Positions 37,080 through 46,436 of a DNA stretch of 64,000 nucleotides are shown here, piece after piece (position 1 is the first letter of the stretch; each line of letters begins with the position of its first letter). Under the pieces are notes generated by a model. That model worked only from the letters and a program-made list of their open reading frames with translations. It did no database searches and was not told the origin of the DNA. The stretch comes from Oceanobacillus piezotolerans (GTDB lineage Bacteria > Bacillota > Bacilli > Bacillales > Amphibacillaceae): contig NZ_RCHR01000002.1 of the NCBI RefSeq assembly GCF_003665065.1, positions 62,001 through 126,000 on the forward strand, in the 5' to 3' direction. The position numbers were made by a program, and so were the translations under genes.

Positions 37080-38366
37080 TTAGCTTCTTACTATTTTGAC
37101 CTTTTTAATCTGATATCCATCCATCTCATCAATAATGAATTGGTAACCTCCGAAATCAACAGCAGTACCAACTTTAGCATCCAAATTTTTAGAGAATACC
37201 CATCCGCCGATTGTATCCACTTCTTCATCTGGGATATCTGTTTCTAAAATTTCTCTAAGTTCTTCTAACAGAAGCTTGCCAGAGACTACTTTTGTGCTAT
37301 CGTTTACTTCTTCAATAAGAGGAATTTCATTGTCATCAAACTCATCTCGGATATCTCCAACAATCTCTTCTAAAATATCCTCAACAGTCAACAACCCAGC
37401 TGTCCCTCCGTATTCATCATTAACGATTGCCATATGAATTTGTTCTCTTTGCATCTTAAGAAGTACTTGCCTGATCGGGGTTGCTTCTGCCACATGTAAA
37501 ATCGGGCGAATAAATTGCTCGATGGTTGCAGGTTTATCATCCTCCAACTGTCCAGTAAAAACTTCCTTTAAGTTCACCAACCCAATTATATGGTCTTTAT
37601 CTTCATCTGCAACAGGATATCTCGTATATTGCTCTGTACGGATGACATCCATATTCTCTTTGAAACTATCTTCCTTGTAGAAGCAGACCATTTCTGTACG
37701 AGGTGTCATAATATCTCTCACGATTCGTTCGTCAAACGTGAAAATATTATTCACATACATCATTTCTGATAGATTTATTTCCCCATTTTTATAACTGTCA
37801 GAAAGGATCATACGCACCTCTTCCTCCGAGTGTGCACCTTCATGCTCTTTCATCGGCTTGAATCCAAGAAGTCTTACTAAGAGCTGAGCAGACCCATTTA
37901 AAAGCCAAATAAATGGATACAATAAGCGGTAGAATAACATCAATGGTCTTGCTAAGATTAAAGTTACCTGTTCTGCTTTTTGTATCGCAATCGTTTTTGG
38001 AGCCAATTCCCCTACTACTACATGTAGGAATGTGATTAAACCAAAAGCAATTAGAAACGATAGGAAAGAAGCAGCGGCTCCATTTATATTTAGCCATTGG
38101 AATACTGGGTGCAATAAGCGTTCTACTGTGGATTCACCTAACCAACCTATCCCTAGGGCGGTTACCGTAATTCCTAATTGACAAGCAGATAAATACGCAT
38201 CTAAATTATCGATTAATTTCTTTGCAGAAATCGCACGTTTGTTTCCCTCCGCAATTAATTGATCAATTCGAGTAGAGCGTACTTTTACAATGGAAAATTC
38301 GGTTGCTACAAAGAATGCCGTAAGCAATATCAATATAGCAACCAACATCAGGTTAACTATGTCCAA
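37080..38366 (-). CDS. CNNM/CorC-type transporter (DUF21 + CBS pair + CorC_HlyC), YhdP/MpfA-like
   Basis: A 428-residue protein with a DUF21 membrane domain (about residues 1-190, including SACQLGITVTALGIGWLGE), a CBS pair (MTPRTEMVCFYKEDS to IVNDEYGGTAGLLTVEDILEEIVGDI) and a C-terminal CorC_HlyC domain (IGGWVFSKN). Relatives in B. subtilis (MpfA/YhdP) are linked to magnesium export. The start must be TTG 38366 (MDIVNL, a start typical of the family), because a stop codon precedes it directly; there is no Shine-Dalgarno at normal distance. A hairpin separates TTG from an upstream GGAGGTG. The product is often misnamed hemolysin. Confidence 0.9.
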   Translation of the reverse strand: MDIVNLMLVAILILLTAFFVATEFSIVKVRSTRIDQLIAEGNKRAISAKKLIDNLDAYLSACQLGITVTALGIGWLGESTVERLLHPVFQWLNINGAAASFLSFLIAFGLITFLHVVVGELAPKTIAIQKAEQVTLILARPLMLFYRLLYPFIWLLNGSAQLLVRLLGFKPMKEHEGAHSEEEVRMILSDSYKNGEINLSEMMYVNNIFTFDERIVRDIMTPRTEMVCFYKEDSFKENMDVIRTEQYTRYPVADEDKDHIIGLVNLKEVFTGQLEDDKPATIEQFIRPILHVAEATPIRQVLLKMQREQIHMAIVNDEYGGTAGLLTVEDILEEIVGDIRDEFDDNEIPLIEEVNDSTKVVSGKLLLEELREILETDIPDEEVDTIGGWVFSKNLDAKVGTAVDFGGYQFIIDEMDGYQIKKVKIVRS

Positions 38367-38422
38367 TTAAGGAGACTGTTCTGAAGGGGCTTTCCCTATT
38401 ATGGAACAGTCTCTTCACCTCC
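38367..38422 (-). promoter_or_regulatory. Hairpin separating Shine-Dalgarno from TTG start
   Basis: On the minus strand GGAGGTG (38416-38422) is followed by AA and then a perfect 10-bp stem GAGACTGTTC/GAACAGTCTC (38404-38413 with 38372-38381), which encloses a second small AGGG/CCCT stem. Five bases (CTTAA) remain before the TTG at 38366. If the stem folds, GGAGG and the start codon lie about 9 bases apart; unfolded they are about 50 apart. Confidence 0.6.
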
Positions 38423-38619
38423 GTCTTTTTGAATATTCAGTTACCTTTCTCTTCATTTTTCGCACCGCGATGATTCAACCCATGGGGGTAAAATACATTT
38501 TTGGTAACGACCATTAATTTCACATTCCCAACTGAATCACCCACTTCCTTAAAACTATTATAATACACGGCCGTAAACCAGTCTATACTTTTATCTTTTT
38601 TCCTCGACTTCCCACAATT

Positions 38620-38658
38620 AACAAAGCAGCTAAATCTTCTAGATTTAGCTGCTTTGTT
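38620..38658 (-). terminator. Terminator hairpin after the second BCCT gene
   Basis: AACAAAGCAGCTAAATCT (38620-38637) and its perfect complement AGATTTAGCTGCTTTGTT (38641-38658) enclose TTC. The minus strand continues AATTGTG, giving only a weak T-tract; the plus strand continues with T-rich sequence. Confidence 0.65.
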
Positions 38659-38669
38659 CTTTATTTATT

Positions 38670-40172
38670 TTATTTTTCCTTATTTCCATGATAGTCCCTT
38701 CTTAGTAGCTTCAAAATCGACAGGACCATGATGAGTAGTATAACAGTAAAAGGTAGGGCTGAAGTCAAGGATGCAGTCTGTAATGCTTCTAAACCACCTG
38801 CTAGCAATAATACTACTGCAATCGCAGTTATCAAGGTTCCCCAGACGATTTTTACAAATAAACTTGGATTTAATGATCCTCTTGATGTCATGCTGCCTAA
38901 AATATAAGTAGCAGAATCTGCTGAGGTTACTATAAAAATAAAAATTAAAACAATCGATATCATGGATAAAAGAGTGGATAATGGCAGAACTTCTAATGTA
39001 CTAAATAACGCTACAGTTACGTCATTATTTACTGCTTCCGCAATTAGAGTTTCATTGAATAAATCACTGTATAATGCTGTGCCGCCAAAAGTAGCAACCC
39101 ATAAACAAGCAATAGCAGGCGGCACAATTAATACTCCAAACACAAATTCTCTTATCGTTCTTCCTCTGGATACACGTGCGACAAAGGCACCAACAAACGG
39201 TGACCAAGCAATTGCCCACGCCCAGTAGAATATCGTCCAATCCTGCACCCATGCTCCTTGTTCATATGGAGTAAGACGCAAGCTATACTGAACAAAATTG
39301 GTAATATAATCTCCAAGAGCTAACACAAAAGTTTCTAAAATAAACAGTGTTGGGCCCGCAATAAAAACAAAAACCATTAAGAGCAGTGCTAACCCTAAAT
39401 TAATATTACTTAACCATTTAATCCCTTTATTCAATCCAGAACTAGAGGATAGGAGGTATGCAACCAGCATAAAGGCAGCAATTATAATTTGCACCCAAAT
39501 CGAATTGGGAACATCGGCTATAGCAGTTAACCCACCGTTCATCTGCATTAGTCCAAGACCAAGTGAGGTAGCCACCCCCATAACAGTTGCAATGACAGCA
39601 AGGGAATCTACTGTATTTGCTGCCACTCTGTTTTTTCCAATAACAGGTTCAATTGCAACCGAGATTAACCCTTTCCGATCCTTCTTGAATTGTAAATAAG
39701 CGATGACTAATCCAACAATAGCAAATACAGACCATTGACTAATCCCCCAGTGGAAGAATGAATAGCTCATAGCCTCTCTTGCAGCCTCCGGTGTTAATCC
39801 TTCTAAGTCATGGTAAGGTGTATCGAAGTAGTGGCTCATTGGCTCAGCAACACCCCAGAATACGATAGAAATACCAAAACCAGCTGAGAAAAGCATCCCG
39901 ATCCACGAAAAAAACGGGTATTCAGGCTTTGATTCTGATGGTCCAAGTTTAATTTTCCCATACTTACTAATGGAAATAACAATTAAAAACAACGTAATAA
40001 CAAACACAGATAATAAATAAAACCAGCCAAAATTGATCGTTGTAAAATTAAATAAAGTTTGAGCAACTTCACCAAATTGTACTGGAAATAATGCACCAAT
40101 AATTACTAGAACTGTGACAATAATTGCTGAAACAAAAAATACTGGATTTTTAAACGATTGGTTCCTCTTCAT
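38670..40172 (-). CDS. BCCT-family compatible-solute transporter
   Basis: A 500-residue BCCT transporter with 12 helices, the motif SAGFGISIVFWGVAEPMSHY and the signature WTIFYWAWAIAWSPFVGAF followed by RVSRGRTIREF. Compared with the paralog at 9261, the first motif reads GFGIS rather than GMGIG and the aromatic box has WAWAIAW rather than WGWWMSW, so substrate preference may differ (glycine betaine versus choline, ectoine or another solute). AGGAGAG precedes the ATG. A SigB-like promoter lies upstream, which fits stress control. Confidence 0.88.
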   Translation of the reverse strand: MKRNQSFKNPVFFVSAIIVTVLVIIGALFPVQFGEVAQTLFNFTTINFGWFYLLSVFVITLFLIVISISKYGKIKLGPSESKPEYPFFSWIGMLFSAGFGISIVFWGVAEPMSHYFDTPYHDLEGLTPEAAREAMSYSFFHWGISQWSVFAIVGLVIAYLQFKKDRKGLISVAIEPVIGKNRVAANTVDSLAVIATVMGVATSLGLGLMQMNGGLTAIADVPNSIWVQIIIAAFMLVAYLLSSSSGLNKGIKWLSNINLGLALLLMVFVFIAGPTLFILETFVLALGDYITNFVQYSLRLTPYEQGAWVQDWTIFYWAWAIAWSPFVGAFVARVSRGRTIREFVFGVLIVPPAIACLWVATFGGTALYSDLFNETLIAEAVNNDVTVALFSTLEVLPLSTLLSMISIVLIFIFIVTSADSATYILGSMTSRGSLNPSLFVKIVWGTLITAIAVVLLLAGGLEALQTASLTSALPFTVILLIMVLSILKLLRRDYHGNKEK

Positions 40173-40211
40173 GGACTCTCCTCTTTAAATTTTGATATGT
40201 ATGCACTTTAT

Positions 40212-40236
40212 ATTCCCGCGATCTAAAAATATAAAC
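40212..40236 (-). promoter_or_regulatory. Candidate SigB promoter of the BCCT gene
   Basis: On the minus strand GTTTAT (40231-40236), a 13-base spacer and GGGAAT (40212-40217). Each hexamer differs by one base from the B. subtilis SigB consensus (GTTTAA and GGGTAT). It lies 40 bases before the start codon. Confidence 0.5.
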
Positions 40237-40343
40237 TTCATAGAGCAAGAGATTTTCCACTTTATATAGGAAGTAAATAATTTGGTTGTTGATAAAAGTA
40301 TATAAACACAATTCTATTACATACTTTTCATACTCGCATAATC

Positions 40344-40385
40344 CAAAAAAAGAGAGATAAATCAAGATTCGATTTACCTCTCTCT
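40344..40385 (-). terminator. Intrinsic terminator of the cwlO-like gene
   Basis: On the minus strand GAGAGAGGTAAATC pairs with GATTTATCTCTC around GAATCTT and is followed by seven T. Confidence 0.85.
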
Positions 40386-40394
40386 ACTATACTA

Positions 40395-41753
40395 TTAGTT
40401 AGCCACACTACGTACATGACCCGCGAATTTATCATTCCAATATCCAGAGTTCATGTCCGCTACAGCTAGTCCAGTTGAATTCTGGGCTCCGATAAATTTA
40501 CCGCCACCTAAGTAGATTCCAACATGTCCGTTCGTTTTATATGTGTTAAAGAATACTAAATCACCTGGTTTTGCATTACTATATGAAACCTTTGTACCTA
40601 CACTTTGTAGTCCAGCAGTACTTGATGGAAGGGAGATACCTGCTTGTGCAAATGCCCAAGATACGAACCCTGAGCAGTCAAAACCACCTGGTCCTTTTCC
40701 ACCCCATACGTATGGAGTACCTAAATGTGCAAATCCTGCATTAATCGCTGTGCTTAGATTTCCACTAGCTTTAGGAGCGCTAGACTTTTCACTTGAACTT
40801 GAACTTGATTTTGAACTTGAACTTGATTTTGAACTTGATTTTTCACTTGATTTTTCACTTGATTTTTCACTTGAACTAGCACTTGCCTTTGAACTTGAGT
40901 TGGAATTAGAACTCTTATTAGCAGTTTCTTTGCTTAATGTAGTTAATTCACCACCATCAACATTTTCATCAGAACTTGCTACTACCTTATTTGGTTTAGG
41001 CTTTGCGGCCTTCGCAATGCTCTCTTTAATGCTTGATTCTAAAGCTAGCAATCTGCTATCTTCCATTTGCAGTTCATCTTTAAGAGCAACAAGATCTGCT
41101 TTTTTAGATTGAAGTGCTGTTACGGATTTCTCCGATTGTTCTTTTTGCTCATTAATTGTTGCTAACATACCTTGTAGTTCAACTTTTTCAGCTTCTAAAT
41201 CTTCTAGCTTAGAAACCAATTCGTTTTGCTTGGACTCAACTTCTTCTTTATCTGCTTCTTGCTGTTCAATTAAACTTGCATCAGACTCAGTAATTTTATT
41301 TACTGCCGTCACACGACTAATAAAATCACCAAAACTCTTTGAACCAAAAACTACTTCTAGATAGTTAATCGAACCGCCACTCTTTTGGTAGGAAACTACA
41401 CGTTCCTTTAATATTCCATAGCGTTTTTCAATTGCTGCTTCTAGTTCTTTAATTTCAGATTCAAGGTCAGCAATTTCAGTTTCTGTCTTTTCTATATCAG
41501 CTTCTGTTGTATCCATAACTTTTTGATTTTCTTCAAGAGCTTTTGTAGTACGGTCTAGTTCTTCTTTTAATTGTTCCAAATCGACTAGTACATCTGCAAT
41601 TTTACCTTCTGCCTCAGAAAGACCAGCCTTTACTTCTTCTCGATCGCTTTGAACTTGTTGCAAGTCTGTTTCAGCATATACTGTATTACTGAATATTGGT
41701 GCACTTATACCAACAACCGCAATTGTAGATACGGCTAGAATCATTTTTTTCAT
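40395..41753 (-). CDS. cwlO: CwlO-like peptidoglycan DL-endopeptidase
   Basis: A 452-residue secreted hydrolase. A signal peptide ends near A27 (TVYA-ET). Residues 28-255 are long coiled coil of the PcsB/CwlO type, then comes a Ser/Lys/Glu-rich linker (about 278-330, many SSEKSS units) and an NlpC/P60 domain with catalytic C360 (GGFDCSGF) and H410 (TNGHVGIY). CwlO cuts D-Glu-DAP bonds and is one of the two enzymes needed for elongation in B. subtilis, where FtsEX controls it through the coiled coil. AT-rich upstream DNA holds a possible WalR site. The linker is encoded by a short-period repeat. Confidence 0.9.
   Translation of the reverse strand: MKKMILAVSTIAVVGISAPIFSNTVYAETDLQQVQSDREEVKAGLSEAEGKIADVLVDLEQLKEELDRTTKALEENQKVMDTTEADIEKTETEIADLESEIKELEAAIEKRYGILKERVVSYQKSGGSINYLEVVFGSKSFGDFISRVTAVNKITESDASLIEQQEADKEEVESKQNELVSKLEDLEAEKVELQGMLATINEQKEQSEKSVTALQSKKADLVALKDELQMEDSRLLALESSIKESIAKAAKPKPNKVVASSDENVDGGELTTLSKETANKSSNSNSSSKASASSSEKSSEKSSEKSSSKSSSSSKSSSSSSEKSSAPKASGNLSTAINAGFAHLGTPYVWGGKGPGGFDCSGFVSWAFAQAGISLPSSTAGLQSVGTKVSYSNAKPGDLVFFNTYKTNGHVGIYLGGGKFIGAQNSTGLAVADMNSGYWNDKFAGHVRSVAN
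40780..40905 (-). repeat. Short-period coding repeat in the CwlO linker
   Basis: On the plus strand the segment is built of tandem ACTTGAACTTGA and TTTTTCACTTGA-like units, 12-15 bases long, encoding Ser-Ser-Lys/Glu repeats on the minus strand. Such tracts can change length by slippage without breaking the frame, since unit lengths are multiples of three. Confidence 0.7.
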
Positions 41754-42023
41754 TTATAATATCCTCGCTTCCCCAATTTCGTTTCTCTTTTTATGTAATT
41801 ATTTTCTCGTTTATGTTTCTACTTTTATGTAAATTATGTAAGTGTGTCCTTTTTCCTATTTCGTGACAATCGTAGTATAGCATCTAAAAATGTCACACAT
41901 ATTATAGTAATGTTACAATTATGTTTCAAAAGTGACAGAAATCGACTTTTCTTATGTTTCATGACTAGGAATTTCTAATTACATCAAAGAATATGGTTTG
42001 CCGAATATATACCTCCTTACCAA
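41754..42023. other. cwlO upstream region
   Basis: About 270 AT-rich bases between the aceA terminator and the cwlO start. Besides the possible WalR box there are several TGTAA-like words (for example TATGTAAATTATGTAAG on the plus strand near 41826-41842). No gene is visible. Confidence 0.5.
41901..41917 (-). promoter_or_regulatory. Possible WalR box upstream of the cwlO-like gene
   Basis: On the minus strand TGTAAC, 5 bases and TATAAT approximate the WalR direct repeat TGTAAH-N5-TGTAAH, with one mismatch in the second half. cwlO is a WalR target in B. subtilis. The match is imperfect. Confidence 0.35.
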
Positions 42024-42067
42024 ATAAAAAAGCCCAGTGTACGTTTTTACACGTATACTGGGCTTTC
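42024..42067 (-). terminator. Intrinsic terminator of aceA
   Basis: On the minus strand AAAGCCCAGTATACGT pairs with ACGTACACTGGGCTTT (one wobble) around GTAAAA and is followed by a T-run. Confidence 0.88.
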
Positions 42068-42091
42068 ATTCTCTTAATCTATTCCGCACTA

Positions 42092-43369
42092 TCAACTAGA
42101 AAATTGTTCTACCTCTGTTGACCCTTTCAATGCTGTTGTAGAAGATGTACCACCAGAGATTACTTGTGCCACTTCATCAAAATAACCAGTACCAACCTCA
42201 CGTTGATGTCGTGTCGCAGAATATCCATGTTTCTCACTAGCAAACTCCGCTTGCTGTAACTCAGAGTATGCGGCCATTCCTTCATCTTTATATTTTCTTG
42301 CTAGTTCAAACATACTATGGTTTAGTGCGTGGAAACCAGCCAATGTAACAAACTGGAATTTATAGCCTATTTCACCCAATTCTCTTTGGAAGCTAGCAAT
42401 CTCATCATCAGATAATTTAGCTTTCCAGTTGAATGATGGAGAACAATTATATGCTAGCAATTTATTTGGGTATTTTTCATGAATCGCAGCCGCAAATTGT
42501 CTTGCTTCTTCCATATTCGGTTCTGAAGTTTCGCACCAGATTAAATCTGCATACGGAGCATAAGCAAGTCCTCGGGCAATAGCTTGATCAATACCAGCTT
42601 TTGTTCGATAAAAACCTTCTGGAGTCCGCTCATCTGTTATAAACGTTGCATCATACGGATCTATATCACTCGTAATTAAATCTGCTGCATTCGCATCTGT
42701 TCGTGCGATAATAATTGTTGGCGTACCCATTACATCAGCCGCAAATCTTGCTGCAATCAAGTTACGAATCGCATTTTGAGTAGGTAATAGAACCTTTCCA
42801 CCTAAGTGACCACATTTCTTCTCAGAAGACAATTGATCTTCAAAGTGTACACCTGCTGCACCAGATTCAATCATAGATTTCATCAATTCAAATACATTTA
42901 GTTGACCACCAAATCCAGCTTCCGCATCTGCAACGATTGGCACGAACCAGTCAATCTCTTCATTTCCTTCTGAGAAATGAATTTGGTCTGCACGTTGTAA
43001 GGCTTGATTTATTCGCTGTACAACATGTGGTACACTGTTTGCTGGATAAAGACTTTGATCGGGATACATGTGGCCTGCAATATTGGCATCCGCTGCTACT
43101 TGCCATCCACTGAGGTAGATAGCTCGCAAGCCTGCTTTTACTTGTTGTACTGCCTGGTTACCAGTTAGTGCACCAAGTGCATTGACGTATCCATCCCCAT
43201 TAATTTCCTCCCATAATTTAGATGCACCTCTCGTTGCAAGGGTATATTCTATATCAATCGAACCACGCAGGCGAATGACATCCTCAGCCGTATACGGTCG
43301 CTCAATTCCTGTCCACCTTGGATTAGTTTCCCATTCTCTTCTAAGTGATTCCACACGATTTTCCGTCAT
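42092..43369 (-). CDS. aceA: Isocitrate lyase
   Basis: A 425-residue isocitrate lyase with the catalytic KKCGH signature (C186) and conserved WQVAADAN and NCSPSFNW stretches. It splits isocitrate to glyoxylate and succinate, the first step of the glyoxylate shunt, letting cells grow on acetate or fatty acids; this fits the beta-oxidation operon in the same window. I use ATG 43369 ([13 protein letters not shown]) with AAGGGGG upstream; the frame extends to 43480 but those 37 residues are not family-like. Malate synthase is not adjacent. Confidence 0.95.
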   Translation of the reverse strand: MTENRVESLRREWETNPRWTGIERPYTAEDVIRLRGSIDIEYTLATRGASKLWEEINGDGYVNALGALTGNQAVQQVKAGLRAIYLSGWQVAADANIAGHMYPDQSLYPANSVPHVVQRINQALQRADQIHFSEGNEEIDWFVPIVADAEAGFGGQLNVFELMKSMIESGAAGVHFEDQLSSEKKCGHLGGKVLLPTQNAIRNLIAARFAADVMGTPTIIIARTDANAADLITSDIDPYDATFITDERTPEGFYRTKAGIDQAIARGLAYAPYADLIWCETSEPNMEEARQFAAAIHEKYPNKLLAYNCSPSFNWKAKLSDDEIASFQRELGEIGYKFQFVTLAGFHALNHSMFELARKYKDEGMAAYSELQQAEFASEKHGYSATRHQREVGTGYFDEVAQVISGGTSSTTALKGSTEVEQFSS

Positions 43370-43589
43370 TATTAATTTCCCCCTTATATTAATTACTTGT
43401 AAGCTGTTATCATTATTAACTCCAACGATCCTCTTCACCTGCATTGGCTTGCTTCGTTTAAGTAGACTATCTTCTTTCATTAAAAAGTATTGTTACTCTG
43501 TGATTCATACCCATGTTGATGAAAACACTTACTGTTATATCATAATTAAAGTAATTAGATAATGTTATATAACAGTAAATGTAAAAAAA

Positions 43590-43691
43590 TTAGTCCTCCT
43601 TTTTAGATAGACAATAATCACATTCCATGGAATAGCTCTTTGCATCCACTTCTTTCCCACACTCTGGACAGCTAACCTTTTTCATTGTCAT
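43590..43691 (-). CDS. Small zinc-ribbon peptide (33 aa)
   Basis: A 33-codon frame begins at ATG 43691 with AGGAGG 9 bases upstream. The product (MTMKKVSCPECGKEVDAKSY, then SMECDYCLSKKED) has two CxxC-type pairs, CPEC and CDYC, that can form a single zinc ribbon. Similar tiny Cys-rich proteins, such as the YhfH group, occur in Bacillaceae; I am not sure it belongs to that group. It lies upstream of aceA on the same strand but is separated by about 220 bases. The role is unknown. Confidence 0.7.
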   Translation of the reverse strand: MTMKKVSCPECGKEVDAKSYSMECDYCLSKKED

Positions 43692-43845
43692 ATTATCTCG
43701 CCTCCTCTTATATAACAGAAAAGTTATTTACCTCTTGTTATAATACAGTTTATTGTATTTTAAAAAATAAAGCAACCCCTTTTTCTAAAAAAATTAAAAA
43801 AATTTAGACAGTCCTATCGTGAATCGCTTTATACAGGGCTTTAAT

Positions 43846-43882
43846 CAAAAAAAAAGAACTGCTGATTAGAAATTGGCAGTTC
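43846..43882 (-). terminator. Intrinsic terminator of the lia locus
   Basis: On the minus strand GAACTGC pairs with GCAGTTC around a 13-base loop and is followed by nine T. Confidence 0.75.
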
Positions 43883-43889
43883 ATTCTTC

Positions 43890-44531
43890 TTATTCTTCTG
43901 TTTCTACTAAGTGGTGCTTAAAAGCGTAAATTACCGCTTGTGTTCGATCTTGTACCTCTAACTTGCTTAAAATATTGCTGACATGTACTTTTACTGTCTT
44001 CAATGCAATGTATAACTCATCTGCAATTTCCTGATTGCTTTTTCCTTGTGCGATTTGCAGGAGGATCTCCATTTCACGTTCCGTTAATTGGTCATGTAAA
44101 TTGTTGCTTGATTTCGTTCGCATTCGTGTCATAATTTTACCAGTTACTTCTGGTTCCAGAATGGATTGTCCTTTATACGTTGCCCGAATAGCTTTAGCAA
44201 TTTCTTCTGCTTTTGATGTTTTTAACATATAACTAGTTGCTCCAGCTTCCAGGGCAGGATAAACTTTTTCATCATCTAAAAAGCTTGTCACAATAATAAT
44301 TTTCGCATCTGGCCATGCTTCCATTATTTGCTTCGTTGCTTCTATACCATCCATTTCCTTCATCACAAGATCCATTAATATAATATCAGGGCGTAATTCC
44401 AAGGCAAGCTTCACTGCTGGCGCCCCGTCATCCGCTTCTGCCACCACCTCAATATCAGGCTGGGCAGATAAGTAAGCAGAAACACCTATTCGGACCATTT
44501 CATGATCATCAGCAAATAACACTCTAATCAT
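43890..44531 (-). CDS. liaR: LiaR/VraR-type response regulator
   Basis: A 213-residue NarL-family regulator: receiver domain with the phospho-acceptor Asp (about D54 in [14 protein letters not shown]) and a C-terminal LuxR-type helix-turn-helix ([39 protein letters not shown], residues about 148-186). It would activate the liaIH genes after phosphorylation by LiaS in response to cell-wall antibiotics. It overlaps the 3' end of liaS by 8 bases and is followed by a terminator. Confidence 0.92.
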   Translation of the reverse strand: MIRVLFADDHEMVRIGVSAYLSAQPDIEVVAEADDGAPAVKLALELRPDIILMDLVMKEMDGIEATKQIMEAWPDAKIIIVTSFLDDEKVYPALEAGATSYMLKTSKAEEIAKAIRATYKGQSILEPEVTGKIMTRMRTKSSNNLHDQLTEREMEILLQIAQGKSNQEIADELYIALKTVKVHVSNILSKLEVQDRTQAVIYAFKHHLVETEE

Positions 44532-45570
44532 TATTCTCTTCCTCCCCTCTTAATACCGGAACCTTCACTTCTAACTGAGTGCCTTGATTTGGTAAACTAA
44601 CAATTTTAAATGTCCCACCTATTTCATAAGCTCTTTCCCTCATATTTTCTAATCCATAAGAGCCCGTTTTCATACTCTTTATATCAAATCCAACCCCATT
44701 ATCGACTACTCTTAATATAATCGTTTCATCTCGATGGATTAACATTAAATTTAGAGTTGTCGCTTTGGAGTGTCTTAATGTATTAGAAATGGATTCTTGT
44801 AAAATACGAAAAAGCTGATCTTCTACACCTTTATCTATGTAAAAGGTCTCAATTTTAGTCGTGATTTCCAATGGCACCTTTTGAATTAGTTCGGCTAACA
44901 ATTCTTGGGTTCCTTCTTGCAGAGATTTTCCTTTCAACGCGACAGGGCGTAAATGCAATAGTAATGCCCGCATTTCCAATTGAGATTGATGAATCATCTT
45001 TTCTACCATTCCAAGCTGTTTTTTCATCGATTCGTCTTTAGATGAATTAGACTCATTGATAGCAGACATCATCATGGAGGAAGCAAATAACTGCTGACTG
45101 ACCGAGTCATGGAGCTCTCTAGCAAGTCTGTTACGCTCTTGTATCACAATTTCCTGGAGGCTTTTTTCTCTTTCCTCAGCACGTTCAGATGCAAGCCTTT
45201 GAGAATACTCTGCCTGCTTTGCCAATTTCTCCTGCAATTCGAGAATCCTTTTCTCTACGGATTCTAATTCTAAATAAGGTTCATCTTCTGCGATGATAAC
45301 CTTTTTTCCTTTAACAAGTTCATCCAGCTTACGATCTACGTAAAAGATACGGTCCTTCCAATACATTCCTATTGTAATACCTGAGATAGATCCAAGCATG
45401 ATAACAAATAACAGAATCCATGCCAGGAAGGGAACAGTTCCAATTTGCTGTGTCCAAAGTACGGACAGATTATTGACAGGAAAGAATAAAAAAGTAATAC
45501 CTATAACAATCAATGTTAATAATACCGAATAAAGGATGCTGGCGAATGTATATCGAATGATTAATTTCAT
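44524..45570 (-). CDS. liaS: LiaS/VraS-type sensor histidine kinase
   Basis: A 348-residue intramembrane-sensing kinase: two N-terminal helices with a short outside loop, a coiled-coil linker, the HisKA_3 motif ([19 protein letters not shown]) and an ATPase domain (VVDNGVGFD, then [12 protein letters not shown]). This short-loop layout is typical of LiaS and VraS, which sense membrane-inserted cues through LiaF. Its start overlaps the liaF stop by 4 bases (ATGA), and its end overlaps liaR. Confidence 0.92.
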   Translation of the reverse strand: MKLIIRYTFASILYSVLLTLIVIGITFLFFPVNNLSVLWTQQIGTVPFLAWILLFVIMLGSISGITIGMYWKDRIFYVDRKLDELVKGKKVIIAEDEPYLELESVEKRILELQEKLAKQAEYSQRLASERAEEREKSLQEIVIQERNRLARELHDSVSQQLFASSMMMSAINESNSSKDESMKKQLGMVEKMIHQSQLEMRALLLHLRPVALKGKSLQEGTQELLAELIQKVPLEITTKIETFYIDKGVEDQLFRILQESISNTLRHSKATTLNLMLIHRDETIILRVVDNGVGFDIKSMKTGSYGLENMRERAYEIGGTFKIVSLPNQGTQLEVKVPVLRGEEENND

Positions 45571-46295
45571 ATTCGCTTCACCTCGATATCTCCTGAGAGT
45601 ATAGAGGTTATAATCTTCACTCTTGTTTGCTCTGTGTCATAGTTCTCTGTTTGATAAAGAAGTGATTTGTTTACTAACTTCCAATGGTGCGCTTCAAAAA
45701 TATGCGCCCTGCCAAAAATAGAACTATGGTGTATACTGACTTCTACATCATAAGGAACATAAATTTCAATTTTCCCCATCACATGTCTAATGGAAATGAC
45801 AGCAGTATCTTTTGGAATTACTGTATTACTTAAATCAATCACCTTATCACCAAATCCACTGTGAATATTCACATCTCTCCAGCCATAAACAGTTTCATCG
45901 GTAAATTGATCTTCAAACCATTTATGATTAAACAAAGGCTCTAATCGTATGGTTCGCCCCTGAGTATTTTCAGTACCGGGCAGTGAAGGTGCGAGGTATC
46001 CTTCTCCCTTATTTTTCTTTGTATAATCAATCATAAATAGTACCAATGCAGCTGCGATAAGAAATCTGACTGCCATCATATTCAGTACAGAAAGGATAAA
46101 ACCAATCAGAAAAATCCAGAAGACAATTTTCCCCCAGAGCTTATGAATGTTTCTCCAGCCAATATAAGCAAAAATAGCTGCAAAGACTGCATTAAAAAGA
46201 TTGCCTCCATGAAAAAAGACAATCTCAATTACAAGGAGGATGACTCCAATAATAATAATCCAATTTAGAGTATCTGTTTTAAATCGTTTGAACAT
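45567..46295 (-). CDS. liaF: LiaF, inhibitor of the LiaRS system
   Basis: A 242-residue protein with four N-terminal helices (about residues 10-95) and a cytoplasmic C-terminal LiaF-type beta domain (NIHSGFGDKVIDLSNTVIPKDTAVISIRHVMGKIEIYVP). LiaF keeps LiaS off in unstressed B. subtilis cells; the staphylococcal counterpart is VraT. The overlap with liaS shows coupled translation. The lia hairpin at 46366-46394 lies between liaH and this gene. Confidence 0.92.
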   Translation of the reverse strand: MFKRFKTDTLNWIIIIGVILLVIEIVFFHGGNLFNAVFAAIFAYIGWRNIHKLWGKIVFWIFLIGFILSVLNMMAVRFLIAAALVLFMIDYTKKNKGEGYLAPSLPGTENTQGRTIRLEPLFNHKWFEDQFTDETVYGWRDVNIHSGFGDKVIDLSNTVIPKDTAVISIRHVMGKIEIYVPYDVEVSIHHSSIFGRAHIFEAHHWKLVNKSLLYQTENYDTEQTRVKIITSILSGDIEVKRI

Positions 46296-46365
46296 GGAAG
46301 CAACCTCCTTTTCTTCTAAAAGTAAGTGTCCTTTTCACCGGACTCTTTGTATATCCTTTAAATAG

Positions 46366-46394
46366 AATACAGGTGCTAAGCTTGCACCTGTATT
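46366..46394 (-). terminator. Hairpin between liaH and liaF
   Basis: AATACAGGTGC pairs perfectly with GCACCTGTATT over TAAGCTT. On the minus strand a weak T-tract follows (CTATTT). It is likely a leaky terminator that allows high liaIH and low liaFSR, as described for B. subtilis. Confidence 0.6.
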
Positions 46395-46436
46395 AGTATA
46401 TCATGTTTTCAAAGATTTCTATATCATTGAAAATCC

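Noticed and set aside
37080-38366. Hemolysin toxin
   Set aside because: The DUF21-CBS-CorC_HlyC layout is a CNNM/CorC-type membrane protein linked to Mg2+ transport, not a toxin.
38367-38422. Short leader peptide before the CNNM gene
   Set aside because: After GGAGGTG the nearest start-like codon is CTG, a rare initiator; the hairpin-spacer reading explains the layout better, though it is unproven.
40780-40905. Possible CRISPR-like array
   Set aside because: The repeats are contiguous 12-15 base coding units without spacers, inside a gene.
40543-41112. Plus-strand frame opposite the cwlO-like gene with Leu/Glu repeats
   Set aside because: It is the mirror of the serine-rich linker; the minus-strand frame has signal peptide, coiled coil and a catalytic domain.
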